DNA from: Apiotrichum sp. Y4204
Lineage: Eukaryota > Basidiomycota > Tremellomycetes > Trichosporonales > Trichosporonaceae
DNA length: 64,000 nucleotides
Assembly (NCBI GenBank): GCA_025531455.1
Contig: JAMYHL010000119.1
Span: forward strand, 21,246-85,245
Direction: 5' to 3'
Shown here: piece by piece, positions 20,104 to 33,888 of the stretch
Layout of the letters: every line of letters begins with the position of its first letter
Numbering within the stretch: the first letter of the stretch is position 1
Program-made: the position numbers and the translations under genes
The notes under the pieces: generated by a model
What the model saw: only the letters and a program-made list of their open reading frames with translations
What the model was told of the DNA's origin: nothing
Database searches by the model: none

Positions 20104-21493
20104 TCAAAGCTTCGCACCGCGGCCGCCGTCCACAAAACTGACGACCGTCTTGCCGTAGTTCTTACCAGCGAACATGTCCTGGAATGCCGGCACGCAACCA
20201 GCGAGGCCGCCCTCCTTGACGTAGTAGTCGTACTTGAGCAGGCCGCGGTTGTAAAGGTCCGAGAGATATGCGCGGCCCTCGTGGTAGCGGTCCTCGTAGT
20301 CGAACGCGATGAACTGGGGTGAGCTTTGCGAGTGTGCGTGAGACTTACGCCCTGCATGGTGGCCTTCATCGAGATGAGCTGCGGGAGGAGTGTCACGCCG
20401 TAGGGCTTGTCGGCCGAGTACTGCGAGATGGCGCCGCAGAGCACGATGCGAGCATACGGCTTGATGCGCGAGAGGACGAGGTCGAGCGTCTCGCCGCCGA
20501 CTGTGATCCGTCAGTTCCACGTTGCATCTCTCCCACGCACCATTGTCAAAGTAAACATCGATCCTGCCCGCCGCGCGCAGCTTCTTGGCATAGTCCTTGT
20601 CGTTGTAGTTGAGGACGACGTGGCAGCCGAGCTCGCGCAGCTGCCGGCACTTGTCCTCGGTACCCGCGATCGCAATCACCTTGCACTTCTTGTGCGCGAG
20701 CGCAATCTGCGTCGCAATCTGGAGTGAGCCCTGGAACTCTACGTGCCGCAACTCACCAAGCCAACACTGCCCGCGGCGCCCGAGACGCACACCGTCTCGC
20801 CGTCCTTGATCTTGCCGACGTCAAACATGCCAAAGTACGCCGTCATGCCCGACACGCCGAGGAAGCCGAGGTGGTCGACGTCGCGCCCGTTCTTGGGTGT
20901 CCTGTGGGTGAGTACGGAGACTGCAAGGCAGGATGGCAGCAGAAAGTGAAGCCATACCGCTCATCGTCGACGTCATCGGACTCGATCACGGCGGCCAGAC
21001 ACTGCGGAACACTCACTCCTTCTTCTGCAGGTGCTTGGCGGGACCGACCCAGTACTCCTGCCAGCCAAGGGTGCCCTCCACGAGGTCGCCGGCCTTAAAC
21101 TCGGGCGAGCGCGACTCGACAACGCGGCCGATACCGCCAGCACGCATCGTAGCACCGATCTGCACGGGAGGGATGTACGAGGGCGTGTCGACGAGCCACA
21201 TGCGCATCGCCGGGTCCTGCGATTAGTGTCAATTCTGCGGCCACGGTGTCCACACGATCACGGCCTCCTGCCAGGATCGAGTGCAACATGAAGCGATCGG
21301 TAATGCCCGCGATCACCTTTCAAGCTCCCACGGTGATACTCACGATAGAGACGTACTCCGTCTTCACAACGACCTCGCCGTCCTTGGGCGCCTGGAGGGG
21401 CGCCGTGTCGGGCTTGAACGTGCGGTCCGTGACGGGTCCGCGGCCGGGACGCTCCGAGAGCACGATGCGCTTGTTGGTCGAGGGGAGGGGCAT
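20104..21493 (-). CDS. NADP-dependent MDR oxidoreductase (CurA/prostaglandin-reductase-like)
   Basis: Cytosolic medium-chain reductase of the leukotriene B4 12-hydroxydehydrogenase / CurA group, which reduces alpha,beta-unsaturated carbonyls with NADPH. At least six exons splice to a protein of about 350 residues: MPLPSTNKRIVLSERPGRGP, then DPAMRMWLVDTPSYIPPVQI with GATMRAGGIGRVV, DLVEGTLGWQEYWVGP, the family signature HLGFLGVSGMTAYFGMFDVG, the nucleotide-binding CVSGAAGSVGL, and KVIAIAGTEDKCRQLRELGC. The late segments YARIVLCGAISQYSA and RGLLKYDYYVKEGGL are also typical. There are no zinc-binding cysteines of the alcohol-dehydrogenase type, as expected for this group. The physiological substrate cannot be read from sequence. 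Confidence 0.88.
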
Positions 21494-23024
21494 GGTGTAT
21501 GTGGGATGTGGTGAATGGTGGAGAGGTCACGAGCAAGACAGGTGATATTTATCGACGGTCAAGTGGGTGGACATTTTGCTCTGACGTCGGCTCTCGATAA
21601 CCGGTCACCGGTGAATAAATTGATGGCGACAAGCAACACCGCCGAGCCCTCCGAGCCCTTGGTGCGTCCGGAACCTGCACACAATGTGTGCAGCACTGCA
21701 CGTGCGGCGAGTCCCTGTTTCCTCGGTGCTGCATGCATGCGGGACTGAGTGACTGAGGATCCCCACCTCGCTAAGACGCAGATGAATCTCCACAATCTCC
21801 AGCTTTGATTGCCGGGCTCGTTTGTCAGCAGCTTGGGCGGAAATGACCGACCCAGGACATAACGAGAGCAACGATTCATGTCCCCCCGACAAGGGCAAGG
21901 CCAACTTCGACGACGTCTGAGCATCGGGACGGCCCAGCTGATAGAACAAGATTTCAACACGGCCGACTGCTGGATACCCCGTGTGTTTACGCCAACTTAC
22001 CAACTTACTTCACAAGCTGTGAATCGCGTGATCCTCCTCCAGTATCTTAACAGTTTGGTACAACAGCCTGCGGGAGGTGGTTAACCCAAGCATGCAGCTA
22101 CGCCTCTGATATGGCCTCCTCCCGGCGGTCACAGACCACGTCCGAACCACCCCTCGGTCAGCCACCGGCACCGATCATCTCACACATTGCTCCTCGCACA
22201 TGTTCTGTTTGCACCATAACTACGAGCTTTGCAGCTGTCCAGCGTCTCGTCTCCCTCTGCTCCCCTCTGGCTCTGGTTCCATCGCATCGGCGGCCTCGAG
22301 GCGCCGGCGCGTCCGGACCACCACGCGCACAGAGCGTGCGCCACCATCCATCCCTGAGCCAGTGTCCCACTTTCCAGCGTACCAGAGTGCTACGGACTGA
22401 TACGGTAAACCCTCGGCCTCGTCTGATAAATAGCAGCACCAGGGGGCGGCCCGGTGGCGCAGGCGACGGTGTTGGCGCGCGCCATTACTCGTCACCCCCA
22501 AACCGTGCTTGTCCGCTTCGTGGTCATCGCCTCTTGCGTCGTGTTGCACTGAGGTGGAGTCGTTGAGTATTTAGAGCGCGTCGTCACGCATTCCACGCAC
22601 GCTCCCAACCTCCCTGACCTCTCTCACCCCTCGAACCCCTTAACCTGCCTCGTGTGTTCTGAAACGACAACCACTGCGCCATGGCCGTCAGCCATGGTTA
22701 GACTTATCCTTGAGATACTGCCGCGCACGCTCGGTGAGCGCGTGATGCCGTTCTCCTAGCCTCCTGTTTTCTTCGGCTCGGGTCTAGACCCACGACCTGC
22801 GCAACCGGAAGCCTGAGCGCCATCGCAGCACTGTCAGGCAGTGCTGGCGTACACCTGGATCGCACTCAAGTAACACTTTGCCCGTGCTCGAGCAGCCCTC
22901 CTTCTTCATAACGCAACCATCGGACCATAGGACATCCAACACAAGCTCATGGCGCTACCCCCGCCCCCATATCAGCAATTTATCCACGCTCCTTACACTT
23001 ACTGACAAAACACACTCGCTCACC
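21494..23024. other. Divergent intergenic, 21494-23024
   Basis: Promoters of the oxidoreductase and the single-pass membrane protein. An open frame at 22111-22566 was inspected and not accepted: it has no domain and no splice support. Nothing else seen. Confidence 0.5.
21545..21552 (-). promoter_or_regulatory. TATA-like element
   Basis: ATAAATAT on the minus strand about 55 bases upstream of the oxidoreductase start codon at 21493. Confidence 0.35.
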
Positions 23025-24423
23025 ATGCTGCGCTGGACGCTCGTCCTCGCCGCCGCCTTCGCGGCGGCTCACCCTTTCGCGCGCGCCGAGACTGGTACTC
23101 CGGCGCTTGTGCCCTTCAACTGGACGCTCGACAGCACCACCCCGCTGCTGCAGTACGCCGGCGCGGGCCGCTGGTCGCTCCCTTCCGAGAACGGGACCGC
23201 GAGCTTTGTCGACGGCTCCACTGTCAGTCTATCGTTTGTTGGCACCGATCTCTTCATGTACGGCACCGTCGACCCCGGGACAAAGCTCACCCTCACTCTC
23301 GACGACACACTGAACCTTCTTCCTGAGCCATCGGATGCGCTCCTCGCCAGAACCCATGCCGAGTTTGGCCACCACACCGCTACCCTAACCCTTGTGCAAG
23401 GCGGTGTCTCACTCCACAATCTCACCATCACCACGGGGATATACACTGCCGCTGCAAACAACTCGCGACCGCGCACACAGCCGTTCATCTCAGAAAACAA
23501 CCGCAACAGCTTTTACCACCTCGACGGGCCGTGGTCCACCGCCGACGATGGTGAGATGTTTGCCATGGGGCCGAGCGCTTCAAGATGCTGACCCGCAGCA
23601 CACCTCACCGCCGCGCCCGGCGCAGAGGTCTGGGCCACTGTCCCTCCCAACTCGTCGTACCTCGTGCTGCGCGGCTCATCGCTCAACGCGAGTACCTACA
23701 CCGCCTCGCTGAGGCCGGCGCCCTATGGAATGGAGGGAGTCACGCTCTCGACGCGCTCGGGGACTGAGAATGACATCCTCTACATGGCGCCCCTCGACCC
23801 ATCAGTGCAGTATCTGTTCGACTTTGCCGTCGACCCCAACGGGGCGGACATTACCCTGCAGAATATGACATTCTACAGCTCTGTTCCGTGCGTCAGGAAA
23901 GCCATCAGAAGCTGATCCCCAGTAACAGTAACAACTCCGAAACCCCAGCTCCCGACCCCACTGGAGCCACCCCTGAACCCAGCAGTTCCGATGTCTCCAC
24001 AGAAGCACCATCTTCTTCCACCAAGCCCTGCCCCAACCTTGCCGCCATTATTGGAGGCTCCGTCGGCGGCGGCGTCGCTCTCATCCTACTCATCCTCCTC
24101 TGTTGCTGCTGCTGCCGCTCGCGTTCCGCCCCGAAGGAAAACGACGCCGATTCTGTGAAGCCCCACATCGAACTTCCAGCCAATCTGAGTCTCCGTACGT
24201 CCTGCCCTCAACAACACTAACCCCAGACTCGCGGTCGCAGTCGGTCCTCGGTATCGGCTCCATCCTTGAACACATCATGGGCTCAGGCTCAGGCTCGAGC
24301 TCAGGACCGGGATCCCACAGGCGCGGCTCCACGTTCGGGGGCAGCACCTCGGTCGTCTCCGCCAGGCGCGACAACGACCGGGAGGGACGCGTCGAGGTGC
24401 TTGAAACCATCAGATCCCGCTAA
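23025..24423 (+). CDS. Single-pass membrane protein with N-glycosylated ectodomain
   Basis: Type I membrane protein of a layout common in basidiomycetes but without known function. A signal peptide (MLRWTLVLAAAFAAAHPFAR) leads into a beta-rich ectodomain with many N-x-S/T sites, containing FVGTDLFMYGTVDPGTKLTL and YHLDGPWSTADDG, and a second beta-rich part. Next come a Ser/Thr/Pro stalk (TPAPDPTGATPEPSSS), a membrane helix LAAIIGGSVGGGVALILLIL, a palmitoylation-type cysteine cluster (CCCCC) and a serine-rich cytosolic tail. Four exons join at GTGAGA, GTGCGT and GTACGT donors in consistent phase. The ectodomain could bind carbohydrate, but I see no defining motif. Confidence 0.8.
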
Positions 24424-24971
24424 CGCGTCTTGTTTATGCATTCTTACGAGGACGTGGGGTCGGTGACAACGATGACAAGTTACGGTGACGAAGACTCACA
24501 ACTGACAGCGGAATGGCGGCGTTTCCTACTCATGTGGGTGAGAAGTGATACAAACGGTGATCCCCGAACACATTTCCAACATGACGGTACCTAATACGGA
24601 CCAACATCGCGCCGGGTGCCGAGAGCTCACATGCTCTCGCTGTGAGACATCTGAGATTATCCTAGAAATGAGAAGGATCCCAAGCACCGAGTCAGCTCAC
24701 ATGCACATGATGCGCACGCCGGCGGCACGCCCGGCCCGGCGTTGCATTCCAGTTCATCCCGTCGGCTACCTGCCGTGTCGGTGCCTAGTGTGGTATGGAG
24801 GTGGTGGATTGCCGCGTTATGCCGGTAGCCGATACCCGATATGCCGACATGACGACTCCGGAGCCTGTACATGTCGATCAGCTGCTTGGAGAACACCGAG
24901 ACGCTATAATAAGCATGACTGTGAAGTCTGGGGCCCATCCCCAGCTCCGCAAGATCCCCACTTTCACAAGC
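24424..24971. other. Intergenic, 24424-24971
   Basis: 3' flank of the membrane protein and promoter of the MFS gene. In-frame ATGs at 24795, 24852 and 24915 extend the MFS frame upstream, but the residues there look untranslated. Confidence 0.45.
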
Positions 24972-26900
24972 ATGTCGGACAGGACGAGTATCCACAAGGA
25001 TACGGCGGTGATGGTGGACGACGCCGAGAAGGCACCCCCCATCACCCGCGAGCACATTAAGCAGCAACATGCGGACATCTACGCCGAAGCGCTCGAAAGG
25101 TACGGCATACACGGCGAGGCAATCGACGCCGTTGCGGAGAAGCGGCTGAAACGCAAGCTCGACCTTCGCATCATCCCGGCGCTTGGCGTTTGTTACTTTT
25201 TCTACTATGTCGACAAAACGACTCTCTCGTGGGTGCCATACTCAAGCGTTATGACTGACAGGCAGTTATGCTGCGATCTTTGGAAGTGGGTTACTAGTCA
25301 CCGACGCCTTGCTAACGAATGACAGTTAAAGAAGACCTGAATCTTCACGGCACGCAGTACTCGTGGCTTAGCGCCATCTTTTACTTCGGGTGGCTCGTCT
25401 GGGCTATTCCGAGCAACCTTCTCATGCAGCGCTCCCCACCGACATACTACCTAGCCTTCAACATCTTCATGTGGGGTGCACTGCTCATGTGCCAGGCGGC
25501 GGCCAACAACTTTGGAGCCCTGGCAGCTCTGCGAGTGCTCAGCGGTGCCTTTGAGGCCATGTGAGTGTAATTGTAAGGAACGACACGCTGACTTCCAGTG
25601 CGGACCCGGCATTCATGTTGATGTACGTCTCCGCCTGATGCCTCTCTAACCTCAGTACATCAATGTTCTACACGCGCGAGGAGCAGCCCTCGCGCATCTC
25701 GGCGTGGTATCTCTGGAACGGCATCGGCGTCGCCGGCGGCGGGCTGATCGGTTACGCCATCGGGCACATCAAGGGCGTCCTCGCGAGTTGGCGGTACGAG
25801 TTTCTAATTGTTGGCGCGTTCTGTTCCTTTTGGGGAATCATTTTGGCGTTCATCCTCCCAAACTCGCCGGCAACGTTTACGGGGTTCACCCGGGAGGAAA
25901 AGCTGCTCATGATTGCACGCATGGCCAAGAACCAGACAGGTATCGAACAGCGCCGCATTGACTGGGGGCAGATCAAAGAGGCCTACCTCGACTACAAGAC
26001 GTGGCTGTTTTTCCTTCTTGGATTGATTGCGAACATCCCCAATGGCGGTATCTCAAACTTTAGCACGCTCGTTATCAAAGGTCTTGGATTTGTGAGTCAA
26101 AGCAGGAAAGGATGCGAGCAAAGAACAGTAGTGCTTCTGAGTTGTGGGGAGGGAATGATCGGCGCTGGATGTGGCACTTGAGAGTGACGAGTGTGGCACC
26201 TCACTGACATCACAGGACAAGCTCCAGACAGCCCTTCTCGGCATCCCACAAGGCGCACTGGTCGTAATCTGGATCGCAGCAGGAGCGCTTCTCAACGACC
26301 GCCTTCCGAAGAACTCGCGCACGATTGTATGTGGGCTGTTCATGCTCCCCACCATCGGCGGTGCACTTGGTTTCCTCCTCGCCCCGGAAAAGGCATACGT
26401 CGGCCGCCTCATCTGCTTCTACCTCACCGGCTCGTACCAGGCCTCCTTTGTGCTCTCCCTGTCTCTTATTACCTCTAACACTGGTGGACAGTCAAAGGTG
26501 AGCAGTTTGAATGGGAGCAAAAGGAGAAAAATTTCAAAAATCAAGAAAAATCAAGAAAAATCAAGAAAAAAATCAACAAAAATCACATAAATGTTCCTCT
26601 GAGCTCTCTAACACCTCCCAGAAGATGATTGTGTCCGGAATGATCTGGTTCGGAGCATGCATTGGGAATATAGTCGGGCCTCATCTATATTTAACAAGCC
26701 AGGCGCCGAAATATCAACTCGGAATCGGCTCTCTGCTCGTCGCGAATGTCCTCGAACTCCTCCTGTTTTTCGTTTTCCGTTACGCGTTCATCTGGGAAAA
26801 CAAAAAGAAGGCAGCCGCCCGTGCCCGCGGGGACTTTGCGCACATGGACGCGCAGGACACGGCGTTCTCTAACATGACGGACAAGCAGAATCCCAAGTGA
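24972..26900 (+). CDS. MFS transporter, allantoate permease (Dal5/anion:cation symporter) type
   Basis: Twelve-helix plasma-membrane symporter of the fungal anion:cation symporter family, whose members take up allantoate, nicotinate, pantothenate or similar organic anions. Family features are RKLDLRIIPALGVCYFFYYV followed by DKTTLSYAAIFGI, GTQYSWLSAIFYFGWLVWAI, PSNLLMQR, the helix ALRVLSGAFEAIADPAFML, FYTREEQPSRISAWYLWNGI and MIVSGMIWFGACIGNIVGP. Exons join across at least seven short introns; the first donor is GTGGGT after ACTCTCTC. The ATG at 24972 (MSDRTSIHKDT) was chosen as the nearest to the conserved region with a plausible cytosolic start; upstream in-frame ATGs remain possible. The intron near 26500-26620 is AT-rich and repetitive. 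Substrate unknown. Confidence 0.85.
26536..26584 (+). repeat. AAAAATCAAG tandem repeat in an intron
   Basis: About three perfect 10-base units followed by degenerate ones, inside the penultimate intron of the MFS gene. It makes this intron longer and far more A-rich than the others in the window. Confidence 0.8.
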
Positions 26901-28541
26901 GCGCTCAATGTCGACGGAGCTGACCTTAGTTTCGAGTATGTGTATTAAACGAAGTGTGGACGCCGTAGATTGTCTTGATAAAATGCGCAAAGGGTTTTGA
27001 AATGTACATAAGATCCCCGGTTATTGTTTAGAGTACCTTGCAGCATTCTGAGTGAGATGTGCCAGAGACGAAGAAGACTCATGATGGTCGCAAAACTGCC
27101 ACCCTCGAGCACGGCCATCCCCGGTCCCAATAACCGTCGAATCGTCATCAATCACTCTAAAACTTGATAGAATATTGCCTACCTTGCATGGCTTGTGTTT
27201 CCCAAAGTTTTGTATGCATTGAGTAAGTATTGGGGAAATAAGGTAAGAATTTCCCTCAATGTGGCCTCCAACGATGGATGTGTTCCAAAGTGCCACATTC
27301 ACCACTGCCGCGTTCGCTACCTACATCGCCACTCCACACCAACCATCCACGACGACCTCCTGTGGCCCACTTTCACTCTCTCCGTCCCCTATGTGTCCCT
27401 CCAGTCTGGGGCCCAGTGACTCAGTCTGACCTTGGGGTCTTTCTCCGGCCTTTGGGATGAAAAAGCTGCCAAATTTTCCGTGCTGTGGGGGAGCCTGAAG
27501 GTCGTGTTTGTGTGGGTGCATCGCATCTGTCAATCTGTCACCCATCCTATGCTCACCTTTCCAACTTTGCATCTGAAGACCTGTTCATCATGAGTCGTCA
27601 ATCCGTACAACATGTTTCATCGTCGCCATCCATGCTGTCCGCCTCTTTCTCCGGCGATCCGGAGACCTGTTGTCTCCATGTTGCGGCCAATGCTCCACGT
27701 ATAATTTGCACCCATGGTCTTTCCAAGCAACCATCAATTCAAGTATAAGATCGTATTGCCACGCAAGAGGTTCATCAACCAGATCATCCCCACAACGCGG
27801 GACCTCATACGAGTCCATGCTCTCCAAAGTAATCACAAGAGCAAGCCGCACAGGCTAGTTACATCGGTGCGCCAGTGTACTTGATACGCCGCGTGAGTAG
27901 CTAGCAATTGGCCATGGGCCATGGGACGCTGTTGTTGAGGAGAGGACAGAACATGGATCATCCATGGACAAGGAGACTCTAGTGAGTGTCATAGGTATAC
28001 ATGTTGGCGAGTCGGGCTGCCCTGCAACTGATGAGTGATGGAGAGCCTCGGGGCTTAGCCGTTCAAGAGAGACACCTGAATGGCAATGACGCGAAAGGGC
28101 GCGAACTCTTGGCATCTATTGCGATTATGGTCCGGAGGGATAGAGATGAGTGCAACGAGATGGATGGGCGTCAGGCAGATCGCATTAGTACGGCACTTGT
28201 CACGGCACATCCACTTGAACACAGGCAGAGGATGGCAGCGACCTCTTATTCTCACCTCAGGACTGCGGCGATGGGCGCATCGCGCCCTAGGTTTCTATGC
28301 CAGACTCTGTTGTGAACCGGAAATGTTAGAGTCAGTGTGATAGTATGACGCGACGAGAAGAGCGCTGCGCCTCGTTGTCTGTTCGTCATTGCCGTTGAGG
28401 GCGTCGAGAGTGGACATCGAGGCGATTGCGATGCGTTGAGTGTGCTGGGAGCGCTGGGAGTTAGCGAGGAGTAATAAGAACCGATCGCAAGAGCGTCTTC
28501 TCCCCACAGCTCCCATCTACTTCCCCCTCCTACTCATCACC
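26901..28541. other. Intergenic, 26901-28541
   Basis: About 1.6 kb, AT-richer near 26930-27250 than its surroundings. No frame has domain or codon support. Nothing else seen. Confidence 0.5.
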
Positions 28542-29385
28542 ATGGGTCTCCTCGACATGCTCTACGCCGTGAGCAGCACGCTCAAGCCCGTCAGCCCTCC
28601 CGTGGGGGTGTACCACGGCATGGCGCGCACGGAGCCGCTGACGATCGTACTGCGCGAGAAGACGCTGAGCATCAGTGGTGTAAGTAAGAGCCAACGAGTC
28701 GTGCTCAGTGCAGGACGACTTTACCATTGTGGATGCGGCGACGGGCGAGCCTGTGCTCAAGTGCCGCGGCGCCATGTTCTCGCTGCACGACCGCAAGAGT
28801 GGGTATCGACGGGTGCTAGTGTTCACAGGCAGAGATCACGGACGCGGCGGGCAACCTCCTCTTCAACGTGGCGGAGAAGTCGCTCGCTATCGGCAAGGCA
28901 TTCGTCGCGCAGGACAAGAACGGTCACGACGTCATGTGGGTCAGGAAGAAGCGCAGCCGTGAGTGACAGTGAAGTGTGTGTGGCCATTCTCACACCAGTC
29001 GGCTCCAAGCTGGAAGCGACGTTCCTCGATGCAGGCCGCGAGGAGGTCGCCCACGTCTCTGGCGACTTTTGGGGCGGCAGCGCCAACATTGCGCTCAAGG
29101 ACGGCACCGCGCTCGCGCACATCTCGCGCCGTGTGCTCAACGCGTCCGAGGCCGGCGCGGACGTGCAAACGGTATGTGTGGAGGGAATTGAGCTCGCCCC
29201 GGCACGTCCCGCCGCGGCTGGTGAGCTCCAAAGTCACCGCTCACACGCAGTACCACGTCAGCATTGCACCCGGCGTCGACATCGCGCTCGTCGCGGCGCT
29301 GTGCATCCTTTTTGATGAGACGGAGAACGAGAACGAAGGCGCGGGAATGTCGCGCCTCGGCCAAAACGCGGGGCGTGTGTTCTGA
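28542..29385 (+). CDS. LURP1-like (LOR / tubby C-terminal fold) protein
   Basis: Protein of about 190 residues matching the LURP-one-related layout, a beta-barrel with a central helix related to the tubby C-terminal domain. Exons carry PVGVYHGMARTEPLTIVLRE, then DDFTIVDAATGEPVLKCRGA, ITDAAGNLLFNVAEKSLAIG, LEATFLDAGREEVAHVSGDF and the hydrophobic core helix YHVSIAPGVDIALVAALCIL followed by FDE. The pairing of a 'FxVxDxxGxxxF' type strand with repeated 'D..G..L' turns and a late buried helix is the family pattern. Five exons fit, with donors GTAAGT, GTGGGT, GTGAGT and GTATGT. The related tubby domain binds phosphoinositides; whether this protein does is unknown. Cytosolic or membrane-peripheral by inference. 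Confidence 0.75.
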
Positions 29386-29897
29386 GCACGGCGTGCATGC
29401 TGTGCTGATGTATCTGTTGTAGTGCAATGAATGATAAGTAGTGAACAAGCATGCAGGCGATGGGAAGCGAAGAGTGCATTGAATGGAATAAGTAGAAGTG
29501 GGGATGGTGAATGGATTCAAGTGAACACGTGGAAGCTGCATGATGCTCTGGTCGTCGCTGCTGTTGTTGCCGCCGTCGTCGTCGTCATCCCGCGCCGCTG
29601 TCTCGTGTTCCTTGAACGGACTCTGCCACCTCGCGATTCTCATTCTTCTCATTCTCCACTTTCCATTCCATTTCCTCTACTTGCAACACCACCTTCACTC
29701 CGCTTCTCCTCTCGCTACCCCGGATCTCGGACACCTCGGAACGCCCAGCCCACCGCCCGACGCGCTACACATCGTCACTTCCACCGTCCACCCTCCACCT
29801 GTGCGCCTCGCGTATCATCCCGAGCTCCAACCACTCTCTCCTCTGACCACCTGCGTCTTCCTTCTCTCTCTTTACCCTCCCCAGACCTACACCCTTC
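29386..29897. other. Intergenic and YPT6 leader, 29386-29897
   Basis: CT-rich tract from about 29640 to 29890 immediately upstream of the YPT6 start codon, typical of strong fungal promoters and 5' leaders. No separate gene seen. Confidence 0.5.
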
Positions 29898-31121
<1,224 letters not shown>

Positions 31122-31279
31122 GCCCACGACTTGTACGACAGGTTCGGTCTCAGTTATATACCCACGTTTGGGATATCCTTGCGGTGGACGGCAGCAGCTC
31201 CAGTGTAGTGGCATCCGTATCTCCAGTATGCAGTTCAGCTAATGTGATGATGTGCATGTGCATGACTATGTCGCCCCCT

Positions 31280-33371
31280 CTACCTCCTCGGCGCGGGGCT
31301 CGGCGTCCAGCTCTTGGCACCGACGCCGCTGCGCCCCCACCCAGCACTACGGTCCATCGCAGCCCCACGCGCGCTCCCACCAGAACCGAAGCCAAGGCCG
31401 CCGCTCCGCTGCGGCGTGCGGCCGGTACTGCGGTCGAGGAGCGAACGCGCCGCGGGGGTGAGGTTGCCGCGCTGCGGCGTGGCAGGCGGGAGCATGCTGC
31501 CTGACCCGCGATCTCCTCCCTTTGTCTTCTTTGCGGCAGCGCGCAGCGCATCGGTCAAGCGCGGGCTCGCACTTCCCTTCTCCGGAGCATATGAACGCGC
31601 ACGATCCGCGATTGAGCGGCCGGCTTTAGCGCCGAGCTTGCGCCCGATCTCGTCGCGCCGCTTGTTCTCGGGCAGGCGGAAGGACGGGCCCTGCGGCTCT
31701 TCCGGCCCGTCCAGCCGGCGCGGGGTCGCCAGCAGCGTGCCCCACGTCATGAGCGGGGGCAGTTCCTCGGGGTCGGGGTCCGCTTCGGTGGGCAGGAGCG
31801 TGTGGTCGTCCCTCTCTTCTGGTGGGATGTCTGCGGTCAGATCATTACGGACCAGGATCATCTGACTTACAGTCCTGACCGCGTACGGCGGCATCGACCC
31901 ACGAGCGCGCGGGACTGCTTCCTCGTATCGTGCTCCCCGCCTTACTTCCCGCCTCCTCTTCCTCCTCGGGAATGCGCGTATTGCGGTACGCGATGCTCGG
32001 GGGATTCGGGAGCGGCGCCTTGTCCTTATCCCGCGGGCGCGGGTACGGGTCCTCGTTCGCGTCCGGGAGGAACATGAGGCCGTTCATCGCCTGCCGTCAG
32101 AAGAGCTTCCGTAAAATCTCACCTTGTACTTCCACTGCTGCGTCGAATCCTTATCCCTCGCGTCGTCCTGCATCACCCGTTTTTCGATACTGGTGCGGGC
32201 GGCACGTTCCGCCGCACCGCGCCCGCGCCCCTCGCCGCTCCCGCTCGCGACCTCGTGCTGCGGGACAATCGCGCCGTCGCTTGTCGAAACGAGTGCCGTC
32301 GTCGGCAGCCCGGCTGTCTCAAGTGCGCGCGAGAGCGGGTGGTCCGAGGGAAGGGGCTTCTCGGTGACGCTGGGTGGTGGGAGAGCGGATGCGGACGACG
32401 CGGAGGTATGTTTGATCAGCGCACCGGAGCTCGAGGAGGAATCTGGAACGAGTGTGAGAGCCGACGACGGGGCGTTTTCGCCATTCTCGCCCGCTAGCTC
32501 GCTGTCCCCCGCCGTGATCATCTTGCGCTCCTTCCACGCCTCGCCGTCGCCGCGCGCGCCCTCGCCGAGGCCGCCGATCAACCGCCTCCCCTGGGCATCG
32601 ACGCGCCACCCGCCGCTCGTTGCCACGTCAAGGATCATCTTGCGCCTCTCCTCCCCAGCAAGCCGCTTGTCCTCCGCGACGCGCTCCGCCTCCCACGCCC
32701 ACGCCTTCTCCGCCCGCCGCTGCTTGTTCTCCGCATCGACAATCTGCGCAAAGCTCGCGTTATCCTCGGACGTGTAATTCCGCTGGAATGCGTCGAGGGA
32801 GAGGTCATCCCGTACGAGATTTGCTTTTCGCCGCTTGGACGGACCCGCGGCGGGGCTCGCTGCTCGGCGGGAACGCTCGTCGTCATCGCGTTCCGGCGAG
32901 TCCCACCCACGCGCCCCGACGTTCATGTACGGCGTGTTCGCCATGTCAAACTCGCGCCGCAGCCGCTCGCGCTCCGCTGAATGGTGCCGATCCTCATCGC
33001 CCTCGCTCCTCCGCCGCCGCCTGGGAGTGGCACCCTTTCCCTTCCCTTCCTTCTCGGCCGCAATCGCCGCCAGACGCCGGATGGAGCTGCTCAGCAGCCC
33101 GGCATCGTTATTTGCCAGCGCCAAGAGATAGTCGTTCGTCGCGTGCAGGTGCGGCAGGTTCGGGAAGAAGTCGCGCTGGATAATGTGGCTCAGCGCGTCG
33201 GTGTATGTGTCCTCCTGGAGATGTCAGTCTGCTCCGTTTGCTGTCGGTTGCTCGGCCGCCGCGCGCACTCACATCAAGCACATGCTGGGAATACAAGCTG
33301 CGCTGTCCCGATCCCGGGCCCTCGATGAGCTTTGGCGCGGGTCCCGGACGGCGCCGCAGGCCGTCGGACAT
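31280..33371 (-). CDS. ESS2: Ess-2/DGCR14 (Bis1) spliceosome-associated protein
   Basis: Nuclear protein of the Es2/DGCR14 family, a component of late spliceosomal complexes. Sequence hallmarks in order are LYSQHVLDEDTYTDALSHII then QRDFFPNLPHL near residues 27-57, LSLDAFQRNYTSEDNASFAQ, KAWAWEAE, the QQWKYKAMNGLMFLPD segment, TWGTLLATPRRLD and a C-terminal PPATPQRGNLTPAARSLLDR. Four exons fit, with short introns at 33272, 32115 and 31885 or so. The low-complexity, highly charged regions between motifs are usual for the family. The ATG at 33371 (MSDGLRRRPGPAPK) was chosen; an in-frame ATG at 33440 would add a Ser/Thr-rich stretch that looks like leader sequence. Only 158 bases separate its stop from that of YPT6. 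Confidence 0.93.
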
Positions 33372-33888
33372 GATGATGGGTGTTGTCGTGGTGGTGAGAG
33401 TGGAGGTTGGAAAAGAGATGTCGACTCTTCTGGATGCCATGATGCGCTAATGCTGGTGGCGAATACCTCAAGTGGGGGGAGCGGATAAAGGTGATTCCCA
33501 CGCATCCTCCCCGCAGAGATCTCGTCGTCATGTCCCTCGACGACGACGAGCATGCATGCAGCGATGGCGACAAGCAGAACAGTGGTGGCGAGCAGCGCAG
33601 CAGGACTAGTGCGGGAAGGATGCATAAGCATACGCTGCCAAAAGAAAAGGCGATATCGCCCGACCATGCGACTGCTGATGCACCAAGTCTGCAGTGCAAT
33701 GTTATTCTCGGACACTGTTTCCCCCCGCGCCGACTGCGGAGTTGCTGTGCTCCAACAAACCAACGACATCGAGAACACTAACTTTGCACTCTTTCCACTT
33801 GTCATCCTCTCCATCGCTCACAACTACCAACACAACACCCACATCCCTCCCCTCGGCCAAATCTCTCCCGTCCACGCCCGCGGGCACA
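33372..33888. other. Divergent promoter region, 33372-33888
   Basis: Shared upstream region of ESS2 (leftward) and the single-pass membrane protein (rightward). CT-rich leader sequence lies just before 33889. No gene in between. Confidence 0.5.

Noticed and set aside
22111..22566. 151-residue open frame on the plus strand
   Set aside because: No domain, no splice support, arginine/proline-rich composition typical of chance frames in GC-rich DNA.
29540..29890. Leu/Ser/Pro-rich open frame upstream of YPT6
   Set aside because: Produced by the CT-rich leader; no splice signal connects it to YPT6 in frame.
33372..33440. Upstream in-frame ATG of ESS2 at 33440
   Set aside because: The 23 extra residues are Thr/Ser-rich and come from CT/CA-rich DNA typical of an untranslated leader; MSDGLRRRPG fits a family start better.
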